Shown piece after piece: positions 45,054 through 52,808 of a DNA stretch of 61,301 nucleotides. The stretch's first letter is position 1; each line of letters opens with the position of its first letter. A model generated the notes under the pieces. The model searched no databases. It was given only the letters and a program-made list of their open reading frames with translations, and was not told the DNA's origin. The stretch comes from Magnetococcales bacterium. GTDB taxonomy: Bacteria; Pseudomonadota; Magnetococcia; Magnetococcales; Magnetaquicoccaceae. The stretch covers positions 1-61,301 of the forward strand of contig PDZU01000008.1 of assembly GCA_002753095.1 (NCBI GenBank), given 5' to 3'. A program made the translations under genes and the position numbers.

Positions 45054-47060
45054 CTACTTCAACAACTGCAGAGCCAACTGCGGCAACTGGTTGGCCTGAG
45101 CCAGAATGGCCGTGCCCGCCTGCTGCAGGATGGAAAGCTTGGTCAAGTTGGCGGTCTCTGCGGCAATGTCGGCATCCAGGATGCGCGCACGGGCCCCGCT
45201 GAGGTTTTCCACCACATTGTTGAGGTTGGCGATATTGGAGGTAAAGCGACCCTCGATGGCACCCAACTCACCACGGGTGCTGGAAACCCGGTTGATCGCG
45301 TCCAGAACAATGCTCAGCATGCGACCAGCCGCCTTTTGACCCGTCAACGGCGGGTTGTAGGGCTTGGTACCACCGGCATCGGTGTTGGGGGGATCAAACT
45401 CCAAGGTCGGATCGGTGGGAATGGTCTTACCCGTCACATCGATCAACGGGGTCGGCGGATAGGTGTTTTGACCATCGGTATTGATCAACCACCGCGGTAC
45501 AGTCACCTTTTCACCCGCCTTGGCCTGGGTCGCCGAAGAGGCTGCCGCATCACGCGCAGCCAACACCTTGGCCATATTGGTCGCGGCGGATTGGGCATCA
45601 TCCACCGTGGCACCAGCCTGTGCCGCCGCCATACCAGCAGCCGCAATCACCTTGGCCTGCTCAAAAGTCAGATTTTTCTTGCCGTTGGTACCGGCATCCG
45701 CTGCCACAGCCGCCCGGGCAATGTCATCAATGGTACTGCCCTTGCTGATCTGCTCGCCGAAGGTGCGGATTACCTTGAGGATGTTGCCCACCGGCACATC
45801 CTTGACCACCGGATTACCATCCGAACCATTGAAACGGACCGCCTTGTTCACCACATCGGCAGCGTCGGTGGCATCCTTGATGACTCCAGAACTGCTGCCC
45901 GCCAACAACGCATAATCGGTCGGAACACCTTCGGTACCATTGGCATTGACATAATCACGATTGGCCACATACAGACTCGTCGCCAAAACCCGCGCCTTGT
46001 CGGTATTGTCGGCAAACACTTGAAAATTTGGCGACAAAGACTGTGCCGCAATCACCGCACCAATCACCGTATTGACGCTGGCGCCACCGGCAATCTTGGT
46101 CACACCATCTGCCGTCAACCCCTTGGCCGCATTGATCGCCGCCTGCAAGACATCATCAGACACACTGGTACCCAAAATCGTTTCGACCTCTGCAGCAGTC
46201 GGCGGATCACTCAAGGTGCCGCCAGCATAGGCAGATTCCAGATCCAGCACCGCCTGCGTACCAATATACGTGGCAACATTGCTGGCGATTGTCGTGGCAT
46301 CCGCAACCGTGGCACCGGCGACAACCGCCATGTTGCGTGCCACATTGCTTGCCAGCAGGGTATGGGTGTAGGGCTGCGACGCCGCCTGGCTGTTGTCACC
46401 GCTGGCAACCGCGTTGACCATGGTGGCCAAGTTGGAAGCAAACAGCTTCGACCCCTCCAGAATCGGGCTGGACACAATGACGTTCAAACCATCAATCTTC
46501 TTGTTGTTCAACGAGGCCGGGCTGTTGGGATCGACCGCCACCTGCTGCGCCAGCAGGGTGCTGGCACGGGCATCCGCCAAGTTGACCTGAATGATCTGTC
46601 CTTCTTTGGCGCCCACCTGGAACAGCAAGGGATCCTGACCACCTTTCAGCATCGCCCAACCGTTGAATTCGGTCTCCTGGGAGACCCGATCGATCTCGGC
46701 CAGCAACTGCACCACCTCTTCCTGCAGGCTCTGACGGTCGGAATCACTGTTGGTGGCATTGGCCGCCTGCACGCTCAGCTCACTGATCCGCTGCAGCATG
46801 TTGGCATCTTCGGCCATGGCCCCTTCCGCCACCTGCGACACGGAGATACCATCGTTGGCGTTGCGGATGGCCTGGGTCAAACCACGGATCTGCGCAGTCA
46901 TGCGGTTGGTGATACCCAAACCGGCAGCATCATCCCCTGCCGAGTTGATGCGCAACCCGGACGAGAGGCGGGCATAGACCTTGTTCAACGCGCCGGTGCC
47001 CGTGGACATATTCCGCTGTACGGTGAGGGAAGGAACGTTGGTGTTGATATAAAGTGGCAT
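45054..47060 (-). CDS. fliC: Flagellin (long, 668 residues)
   Basis: A large flagellin. D0/D1 are intact: PLYINTNVPSLTVQRNMS, LSSGLRINSAGDDAAGLGI and RGLTQAIRNANDGISVSQVAEGAM at the N-terminus, GELGAIEGRFTSNIANLNNVVENLSGARARILDADIA and LPQLALQLLK at the C-terminus. About 370 residues of Ala/Thr/Val-rich, low-complexity helical sequence sit between residues 185 and 560 as an enlarged surface domain. The ATG follows AGAGGA. It is 73 bases after fliW paralog 2. A weak FliA-like TAAA-N15-AACGAACA sequence is upstream. Confidence 0.94.
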   Translation of the reverse strand: MPLYINTNVPSLTVQRNMSTGTGALNKVYARLSSGLRINSAGDDAAGLGITNRMTAQIRGLTQAIRNANDGISVSQVAEGAMAEDANMLQRISELSVQAANATNSDSDRQSLQEEVVQLLAEIDRVSQETEFNGWAMLKGGQDPLLFQVGAKEGQIIQVNLADARASTLLAQQVAVDPNSPASLNNKKIDGLNVIVSSPILEGSKLFASNLATMVNAVASGDNSQAASQPYTHTLLASNVARNMAVVAGATVADATTIASNVATYIGTQAVLDLESAYAGGTLSDPPTAAEVETILGTSVSDDVLQAAINAAKGLTADGVTKIAGGASVNTVIGAVIAAQSLSPNFQVFADNTDKARVLATSLYVANRDYVNANGTEGVPTDYALLAGSSSGVIKDATDAADVVNKAVRFNGSDGNPVVKDVPVGNILKVIRTFGEQISKGSTIDDIARAAVAADAGTNGKKNLTFEQAKVIAAAGMAAAQAGATVDDAQSAATNMAKVLAARDAAASSATQAKAGEKVTVPRWLINTDGQNTYPPTPLIDVTGKTIPTDPTLEFDPPNTDAGGTKPYNPPLTGQKAAGRMLSIVLDAINRVSSTRGELGAIEGRFTSNIANLNNVVENLSGARARILDADIAAETANLTKLSILQQAGTAILAQANQLPQLALQLLK

Positions 47061-47133
47061 TGTCGTAATCCTCTATCGTTGCTCTGTTCGTTATGACTGC
47101 ATGTCCGTTTAATCAATGTTTTGTGCCGCGGGT

Positions 47134-47667
47134 TCAGCCCGCTGCGGCCATTCTTGCTGGGGCTTGTTCTGTGCGATTCCGTGCACGCCGACGCTGGTGA
47201 CTGACGCGCCGAACTTCCCGTTCCTTCAGGTAGGTCGACTGCATGTGCGGCGGAATCAACAGTTGCCGCGGTGAATATTCTTTGACCAAAATTTGCCGGC
47301 CCTGACGATTTTGGGTGTTGACCACCACTGGACCAGCCAGATTGGTGCGCATCTCCTCGGGACGACCCTCCGGGATGGTCACCAGGGTAAAAATTTCCAC
47401 ATCCTCTTGGCGCTCCAAGTGCAACGCCAGGGCATCATCATCCTGCACCACAAACTCCAGGTGGGCAAAAAAGTCGAACGGATTGATGACGATAAACGCA
47501 ATTTCCGGCTCATCGATCGACTGCAACCAGAAAAACGAAGAGTTCTCGCCATAAGGAAACAGGATGAACCGACGGCTCATGGGAAATCCCAGCAAGCCCT
47601 CATTGATCAGGATGATCTCTTCCTCCTTAAATTCCAGAACGCCAAATCGGGTTCCCTGAATTTCCAT
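47134..47667 (-). CDS. fliW: Flagellar assembly factor FliW, paralog 2
   Basis: A 177-residue FliW: MEIQGTRFGVLEFKEEEIILINEGLLGFP, FFWLQSIDEPEIAFIVINPFDF and MRTNLAGPVVVNTQNRQGRQ. It is clearly homologous to paralog 1 over its whole length but carries a longer basic C-terminal tail (RRVSHQRRRARNRTEQ). It stands directly upstream of the long flagellin, mirroring the other fliW-flagellin pair. AGAAGAGG precedes the ATG. Confidence 0.94.
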   Translation of the reverse strand: MEIQGTRFGVLEFKEEEIILINEGLLGFPMSRRFILFPYGENSSFFWLQSIDEPEIAFIVINPFDFFAHLEFVVQDDDALALHLERQEDVEIFTLVTIPEGRPEEMRTNLAGPVVVNTQNRQGRQILVKEYSPRQLLIPPHMQSTYLKEREVRRVSHQRRRARNRTEQAPARMAAAG

Positions 47668-47793
47668 AACCTCTTCTCCACACCCAGATTGTTAGCCCTT
47701 TGTTCCGCCACCCGCCTAACCGCGATTGGCGGCGAGTTCCCGTCTGTACTGCTTTAAGCGCGCCCGGGAATCGGGGCGACTTGTGTCCAGTTG

Positions 47794-49329
47794 CTAGCTA
47801 ATAAAATCCAGCAGGGACATGTTCAGCACCTGCCGTTCCACACTTGTCAACATCTGTAACGAGGTCGATGCCTTTTGCAAGCGACTCAACACCTCAAAAG
47901 CATCCACTTCCGAGTTACCGGTTTTGAGTGTCTGCAGACTGAGTTCATCGGTGGTCAGGATGGAGTTGGTTGCTTCCATCTGTGTGGCGCGCACCCCGGT
48001 CAACGACTGAAAATCGGAGGTCTGCCCCCGCCCGGCATCCAGACGTGCCAACTGGATACCCACTTCTTGGGCATCACCGCGCAGCAGGGCCCCACGCAAA
48101 GCAGCCAGCGCCCCCAGCACATTGACATCACGACCCACGCTGCCACTACCCTCGATCAACTCGGCACCGGTCACATTGCCCGGCAGCGTGCGACCACCAG
48201 TCACCTGCACGGGCCGATCCTGCTTACCCCCCTGATAGGCGGGTACCACTTCAAAGTAATAGACATCCCCTGCCTGGGGCGGATGGACCAGACTGAAGGT
48301 CAGGCCATTGCCCAGATCCACATAGGCAGGCTGTCCCATGGTGGCGGCTTTCGCCGTGACAGGCACCTGATCCACCCCGTTGATGTTGACGGCATAGTCA
48401 CCCGAGCTGGCCTGATAGACCATCTTGACGCTCAAGGGCACATCATTGAAGGTGGCCCCATCAGTTACCTGGGCCGAGTATCCAGCGGTCACGTCCACCG
48501 TCGAAGGGGTCAGAGCGCCATCGGCAAACAGTTGCGTCTGGGTCGCCTTGTAGTGGGCACCGTCGCGCACCACCGAGAAGGCAAGATTTTCCCCATTCAA
48601 CAAAGTACCGCCCATATTGAAAGTTACGCCATTACCCAGGTCCAGATAATCAGACATGCCAGACCGGGTGATGGGCGTGACCGGCAAAGCTTGCCGTTCA
48701 CCATTGATGTAGACATCGTAATCACCGGTGGTCGTGGGGGCGATGTTGTAGATGGTCGCCGCACCACTCTGACCCGCTGGCACAGTGAAGGCATCGGAAA
48801 CTGTGGCCACAAAGCCATCTGGTGCATTACTGGCCGAACCGGTCCCCTGGCTCTGCACACGCACATTGGTCGCCCGCAAATGCGCATTATCAAACGGGGT
48901 TGCTGTCCGACTACCACCAAAGATCGGCACACCATCCATCTCCTGGTTGGCGATGGACAAGATGTTTTGATAGATCCCCAAGGCAGAAATGGCGGCACCT
49001 TTGAGAATTTCTGGATCGTTTGCCGACGTACCCGGCGAAAACTGCATGGCCAGTTCGTAGGCAGACATCATGCTGTCGTGCATGATACCCAGGGTCTTGT
49101 CACCGGTTTGCAGGCGCTGTGTGGCCAGATCGGTGGTCCGCTTCAGACTGGTCACCCCGGAAAGATCTGCCGAAAAAAGCAGATCCCGAAAGGTGCCGGA
49201 AGGATCATCCGATGGACGTTGGATCCGCAGACCGGTACTACCCTGCAATTGGGCCTGTAACAACTCCTGCTGCTGCGCCTGCAAGGCAGTCATGCTGGCG
49301 GTATACATCATACTGCTGGTAACGCGCAT
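47794..49329 (-). CDS. flgL: Flagellar hook-associated protein FlgL (HAP3)
   Basis: Joins hook-filament junction to the filament. The 511-residue protein starts MRVTSSMMYTASMTALQAQQQELLQAQLQGSTGLRIQRPSDDP and ends with the helical LQTLKTGNSEVDAFEVLSRLQKASTSLQMLTSVERQVLNMSLLDFIS, as FlgL does. It is longer than the usual 300-420 because of an internal duplication: residues about 201-255 and 308-365 both follow the pattern GDYxVxING..YxDLGNGxTF. It starts 25 bases after flgK. Confidence 0.93.
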   Translation of the reverse strand: MRVTSSMMYTASMTALQAQQQELLQAQLQGSTGLRIQRPSDDPSGTFRDLLFSADLSGVTSLKRTTDLATQRLQTGDKTLGIMHDSMMSAYELAMQFSPGTSANDPEILKGAAISALGIYQNILSIANQEMDGVPIFGGSRTATPFDNAHLRATNVRVQSQGTGSASNAPDGFVATVSDAFTVPAGQSGAATIYNIAPTTTGDYDVYINGERQALPVTPITRSGMSDYLDLGNGVTFNMGGTLLNGENLAFSVVRDGAHYKATQTQLFADGALTPSTVDVTAGYSAQVTDGATFNDVPLSVKMVYQASSGDYAVNINGVDQVPVTAKAATMGQPAYVDLGNGLTFSLVHPPQAGDVYYFEVVPAYQGGKQDRPVQVTGGRTLPGNVTGAELIEGSGSVGRDVNVLGALAALRGALLRGDAQEVGIQLARLDAGRGQTSDFQSLTGVRATQMEATNSILTTDELSLQTLKTGNSEVDAFEVLSRLQKASTSLQMLTSVERQVLNMSLLDFIS

Positions 49330-49354
49330 GCTCGTATCTCCGTATCCTGACTCG

Positions 49355-51157
49355 TTAACCCACCATATTGATGATGGTTTGCATCATCATGTCGGCGGTG
49401 GTAACCATTTTGCTGCATCCCTGAAAGGTGCGTTGGTAACGCAGCAGGTCGGTCAACTCTTCCTCCATGGAGACCCCGGAGGTGGATTGGCGTAATGTCT
49501 CGAGAAAATCCTGTGCCGCTTTTTGGGCGGTCATGGACTCGCTGTTCTGGTTGACCACGGCCCCAAGAGCACCTGTGATGGCGGCATAATGGCCGCTCAA
49601 GGTGGCTTTCTGGTTGCCGATCAATACCTTGGTTTCGCGCAGGCGGCTGTACGCCAAAGCGGCTTGGTTGTCACCATCATCGAAGGTGGCACTAGTAATG
49701 CGGGTTGGATCGTTCGGATCGCCATAGACCGGGCTCATCCGCCCCACCCCCAACGCACTGGCATCATCCAGCAAGATTGGGTTGGTCCCCATGTCCCGTG
49801 CCGCCGTGCCGCTGAACACCGCGCCGATGCCAAAGGCAGCCAGCATATTGGAACTATCGGAAACAGTTCCATAATACTGACCGGTTGCCGATTGCAGACG
49901 CAGTTGGTTATCTGTGGTGATCGAGGCACTCATGTAACCGCTGTTGTCATCCTGATCCACGGCATTGTTGATGGCATCCACCACTTCCTGGATCGACATG
50001 GTGCGTGTCACACTGACCCGAACCACATGGTTCAGATGGGTGGCATCACTGCCCACCGCAAAGATCATCTCCCCATCCTGACTGCGGGAAAAATCGACTG
50101 GTGCCCCGGAATACAGGGGCGAAGTGGCATCGGTGACCAATGTATCGATGGAGGCATCGAGGTTGTTGCCCAACGCAAAGGCACCCACCTGACTGCTGTA
50201 CATGTTCTGGCTGACGGAAACGCTGGCAATCTGATTGAATTGAAAGCGAATTTCATCGGCCAATGCCTGCAACTTGGTGGCAAAGCCGTTCTTGCCGTTG
50301 ATCAAGGAGTCGCGCACTTCGACCAGTCCACCCAGTTCCCCACCTTGGACACGCTGCAGATCGCGGCCATCCAGCGTAATCCCCTTGAAGTCGGTGGTCT
50401 TGCTGGGATCGGAGGGATCCAAGGCATTTTTTACCGTGCTGCGGGCAAAGGTGGCGGCATGCACCGAATCCACCAGCAAACCTTGCCCACCGGCCATCAT
50501 GATCTGCAAACCGTTGCCGGGCGTATCCAGGGTCTGGATATTGACCAATTTACCCAGTTCAAGCACCATCTGGCGGCGTTGATCCAGCAGATCCAAAGGC
50601 GCATCGGAACCGCCCCGCCCGGTAATCACCGCGTTGATGTCACGAATGGCTTTCAAACGGGTATTCACGTCTTCCAGCAGAACATCCACCTCCTTGTCCA
50701 CCGGTGTGAGCAGACCGGTCAGTGTGGTATCCATCTTTTGCAGATAGTTGGCCACACTTTGCGCACGGGTCACAAACTCCTCCCGGTTGACCGGATTGGT
50801 CGGATTGTCCACCAGATTATCGGCAGCGGAAAACAGATCACCCAAACGGCTGTTTAGCCCTTCGCCACCGGCTTCATTAAAAATATTTTCCATCTGTTCC
50901 AGAAAGCGCGACTTGGCATCCAAACTGCCAGTCTCGGACATGCCCAACTCCTGGCGACGATCCAGCAGATGGTCCAACTGCCGGGAAATATCCTTGATTT
51001 GAACACCCAAACCCATCGGCGCATTGACCAGGGTGATCTTCTGCCGCGAATATCCCGTGGTATTGGCATTGGCAATATTATGGGAGATCGTCTGCAACGT
51101 GGATTGCGACGCAAAAATACCCGATTGGGATGTGTTCAAAATGTTATTGATAGACAT
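49355..51157 (-). CDS. flgK: Flagellar hook-associated protein FlgK (HAP1)
   Basis: Hook-filament junction protein, 600 residues. The N-terminus MSINNILNTSQSGIFASQSTLQTISHNIANANTTGYSRQ and C-terminus EEELTDLLRYQRTFQGCSKMVTTADMMMQTIINMV are conserved rod/hook-family ends; a cysteine in FQGCSKM is odd. The ATG at 51157 matches the family start; in-frame starts up to 11 codons earlier exist. It is the first gene of the flagellar block, with a candidate sigma-54 promoter upstream. Confidence 0.94.
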   Translation of the reverse strand: MSINNILNTSQSGIFASQSTLQTISHNIANANTTGYSRQKITLVNAPMGLGVQIKDISRQLDHLLDRRQELGMSETGSLDAKSRFLEQMENIFNEAGGEGLNSRLGDLFSAADNLVDNPTNPVNREEFVTRAQSVANYLQKMDTTLTGLLTPVDKEVDVLLEDVNTRLKAIRDINAVITGRGGSDAPLDLLDQRRQMVLELGKLVNIQTLDTPGNGLQIMMAGGQGLLVDSVHAATFARSTVKNALDPSDPSKTTDFKGITLDGRDLQRVQGGELGGLVEVRDSLINGKNGFATKLQALADEIRFQFNQIASVSVSQNMYSSQVGAFALGNNLDASIDTLVTDATSPLYSGAPVDFSRSQDGEMIFAVGSDATHLNHVVRVSVTRTMSIQEVVDAINNAVDQDDNSGYMSASITTDNQLRLQSATGQYYGTVSDSSNMLAAFGIGAVFSGTAARDMGTNPILLDDASALGVGRMSPVYGDPNDPTRITSATFDDGDNQAALAYSRLRETKVLIGNQKATLSGHYAAITGALGAVVNQNSESMTAQKAAQDFLETLRQSTSGVSMEEELTDLLRYQRTFQGCSKMVTTADMMMQTIINMVG

Positions 51158-51240
51158 GCCGACATAGACTCCCATGACCCTGCGTTTCACCTTCCACTGC
51201 TACCGATTCTCCCAGGCAGAAATGGCGTTGCCTTCGCTTA

Positions 51241-51257
51241 TGCACCCAGTATGCCAA
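51241..51257 (-). promoter_or_regulatory. Candidate sigma-54 promoter upstream of flgK
   Basis: On the minus strand TTGGCATACTGGGTGCA has the GG and GC doublets exactly ten bases apart and matches the TTGGCA and TGCA ends of the consensus. It lies about 84 bases before flgK. The 448-base gap 51158-51605 holds nothing else I can support. Confidence 0.45.
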
Positions 51258-51605
51258 TCACAGAAAGAGTGTTTTTCATGTCGATCTGACCTGCATGGCA
51301 TGTTTTCAAATAATTGATATTGAACATATTATTCGCCATGATAAATTTCACTAACCATGACGCTGGGCGCACACCACCTCCAGAAATGGAAAAAATCCAC
51401 GGGTCTGACCGAATCTGCCCAGGGCGTGTCGGCAATTCTTGCCCGATCTCAATAACCTCTGAAGTTCCGTAACCATGGCCCATTTATTCCCCTGACCCGC
51501 ATGGGGATGACGTGGTACTGGGATCGTGTTATGTTGAGCGGTGCGATCGTACTTGGCGTGCGGTCGGTCCAGTGGTTATCTCTTGATTTGCGGTGATTTT
51601 CGACC

Positions 51606-52415
51606 ATGAACTACTCCCCTCACACCAACGTGGCCATTCGGGCCGCCCGGCAGGCCGGCAACAAGGCCGTCGAACTCTTCCACCGTCGCCATGAGTTGGA
51701 GGTCCGCAATAAGGAACATGGGGAGTGGGTCAGCAATGCCGATACCGTTGTGGAAAAAGAAATTCTTTATCACTTAAAAAGAGGGTATCCCCAATTTGGC
51801 ATCGTCGCCGAGGAGAGTGGTCGCCAGGGGGTGGGTACGGAGCGTTACTGGATTGTTGATCCCATTGATGGCACAGATAATTTTATCCATGGCATTCCCC
51901 ATTTTGCCCTCTCCATTGCCCTGGCGGAGGGCGATGTACTACTGGCTGGGGTGGTCTTCAATCCGGTCAGCAATGAGCTGTTTGTGGGGGAGCGGGGACG
52001 GGGAGCCTTCCTGAATGATCGGCGCATTCGTACTGGGCAAAATCGTCTATTATCGAAAGCGTTGTTGGCTACCGGCTTTCCGGCCAAACACAAAGAGCGC
52101 CTGCCGGCCTATCTGGATTCGTTTCGCATTTTGTGCGAGGCCAGCCATGGGATTCGACGGCAGGGCAGTGCCGCCTTGGACCTCTGTTTTACTGCCGACA
52201 ACCGTTATGATGGTTTCTGGGAACAGGGACTAGCGGCCTGGGATGTGGCAGCCGGCGCGATGATTCTACTGGAGGCCGGCGGCTTTGTGACCGATTTTGC
52301 CGGGGAAAACGACTATCTGCGTTCTGGTAACGTGGTAGCGGCCAATGCGGCAATTCATGCCCGTCTGCTGGAAAAGGTACAATCTTCTGCCCTCTGCCGT
52401 CCGACCAGCGCCTGA
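51606..52415 (+). CDS. suhB: Inositol monophosphatase family protein (SuhB-like)
   Basis: A magnesium-dependent, lithium-sensitive-type phosphatase of 269 residues. Metal-binding motifs: IVAEESGRQG, WIVDPIDGTDNFIHGIPHFALSIAL, and the C-terminal GLAAWDVAAGAMILLEAGG. SuhB proteins hydrolyse inositol-1-phosphate in vitro and also act in rRNA antitermination; which role applies here is unknown. No clear Shine-Dalgarno sequence precedes the ATG. It is divergent from flgK and converges with mscK. Confidence 0.92.
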   Translation: MNYSPHTNVAIRAARQAGNKAVELFHRRHELEVRNKEHGEWVSNADTVVEKEILYHLKRGYPQFGIVAEESGRQGVGTERYWIVDPIDGTDNFIHGIPHFALSIALAEGDVLLAGVVFNPVSNELFVGERGRGAFLNDRRIRTGQNRLLSKALLATGFPAKHKERLPAYLDSFRILCEASHGIRRQGSAALDLCFTADNRYDGFWEQGLAAWDVAAGAMILLEAGGFVTDFAGENDYLRSGNVVAANAAIHARLLEKVQSSALCRPTSA

Positions 52416-52442
52416 AAAACGGATAAAAAACGGATAAAAAAA

Positions 52443-52541
52443 CGATTGCGGGGTCCAGGGGCGATCATCACCCCTGGCGGGTGCAGGGCTTAAGCCCTGC
52501 TTGTAATGTGCGGCGTTTTACAGAAGCAAATGCGTAGCATA
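52443..52541 (-). repeat. Intergenic multi-hairpin repeat, truncated copy R6
   Basis: Matches the 5' part of R5 on the plus strand (52443 to about 52541) and then stops abruptly inside the inner hairpin at GCAAATGCGTAGCAT. The terminal hairpin carries an unpaired change (CGATCATCA for CGATCATCG). The second hairpin family follows, as it does after R5. Confidence 0.8.
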
Positions 52542-52600
52542 ACCGTGCGGTCACTGTTCAACGCCAAGTTGAGTTGACCTCGCGCACAATCCATTGAAAG

Positions 52601-52775
52601 GCTGTGCGGATTGGCGCAGAAAACCGCGCCAATCCGCACAGCTTGCGTCAATTAGGCGCTTAAGCCGACGCAAAAACCGCGTCGGCTTATCGTGAAAAGC
52701 GCGCCAAAAGATAAATTCCCAGGACTCCGTCCTGGACCTGCCAGGAGGCTCAGCCCCCTGGACCCACAATTGTTT
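52601..52775. repeat. Second hairpin repeat family, copy H2
   Basis: A 17-bp stem, arms 52601-52617 and 52626-52642, differs from H1 by G52609 paired with C52634 where H1 has T40060 paired with A40085. GCCGACGC/GCGTCGGC (52664-52671 with 52679-52686) follows, then CTTATCGTGAAAAGCGCGCC, CCAGGAC/GTCCTGG with loop TCC, and an imperfect CCAGGAGG/CCCCCTGG hairpin. No gene is supported between 52416 and 52808. Confidence 0.8.
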
Positions 52776-52808
52776 TGGGTGCTGGAAAGTGACCGTTTGT
52801 TTGTTAAT

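Noticed and set aside
45003..47096. A 697-codon open frame on the plus strand, antisense to the long flagellin
   Set aside because: The flagellin on the minus strand has clear conserved ends; the antisense frame is open because of its GC-rich, Ala/Thr/Asp-rich codons and shows no family signature or ribosome site.
47875..50857. Long antisense open frames of 461 and 444 codons over flgL and flgK
   Set aside because: Same artefact of codon bias; their His/Gln/Arg-rich sequence has no protein-like pattern.
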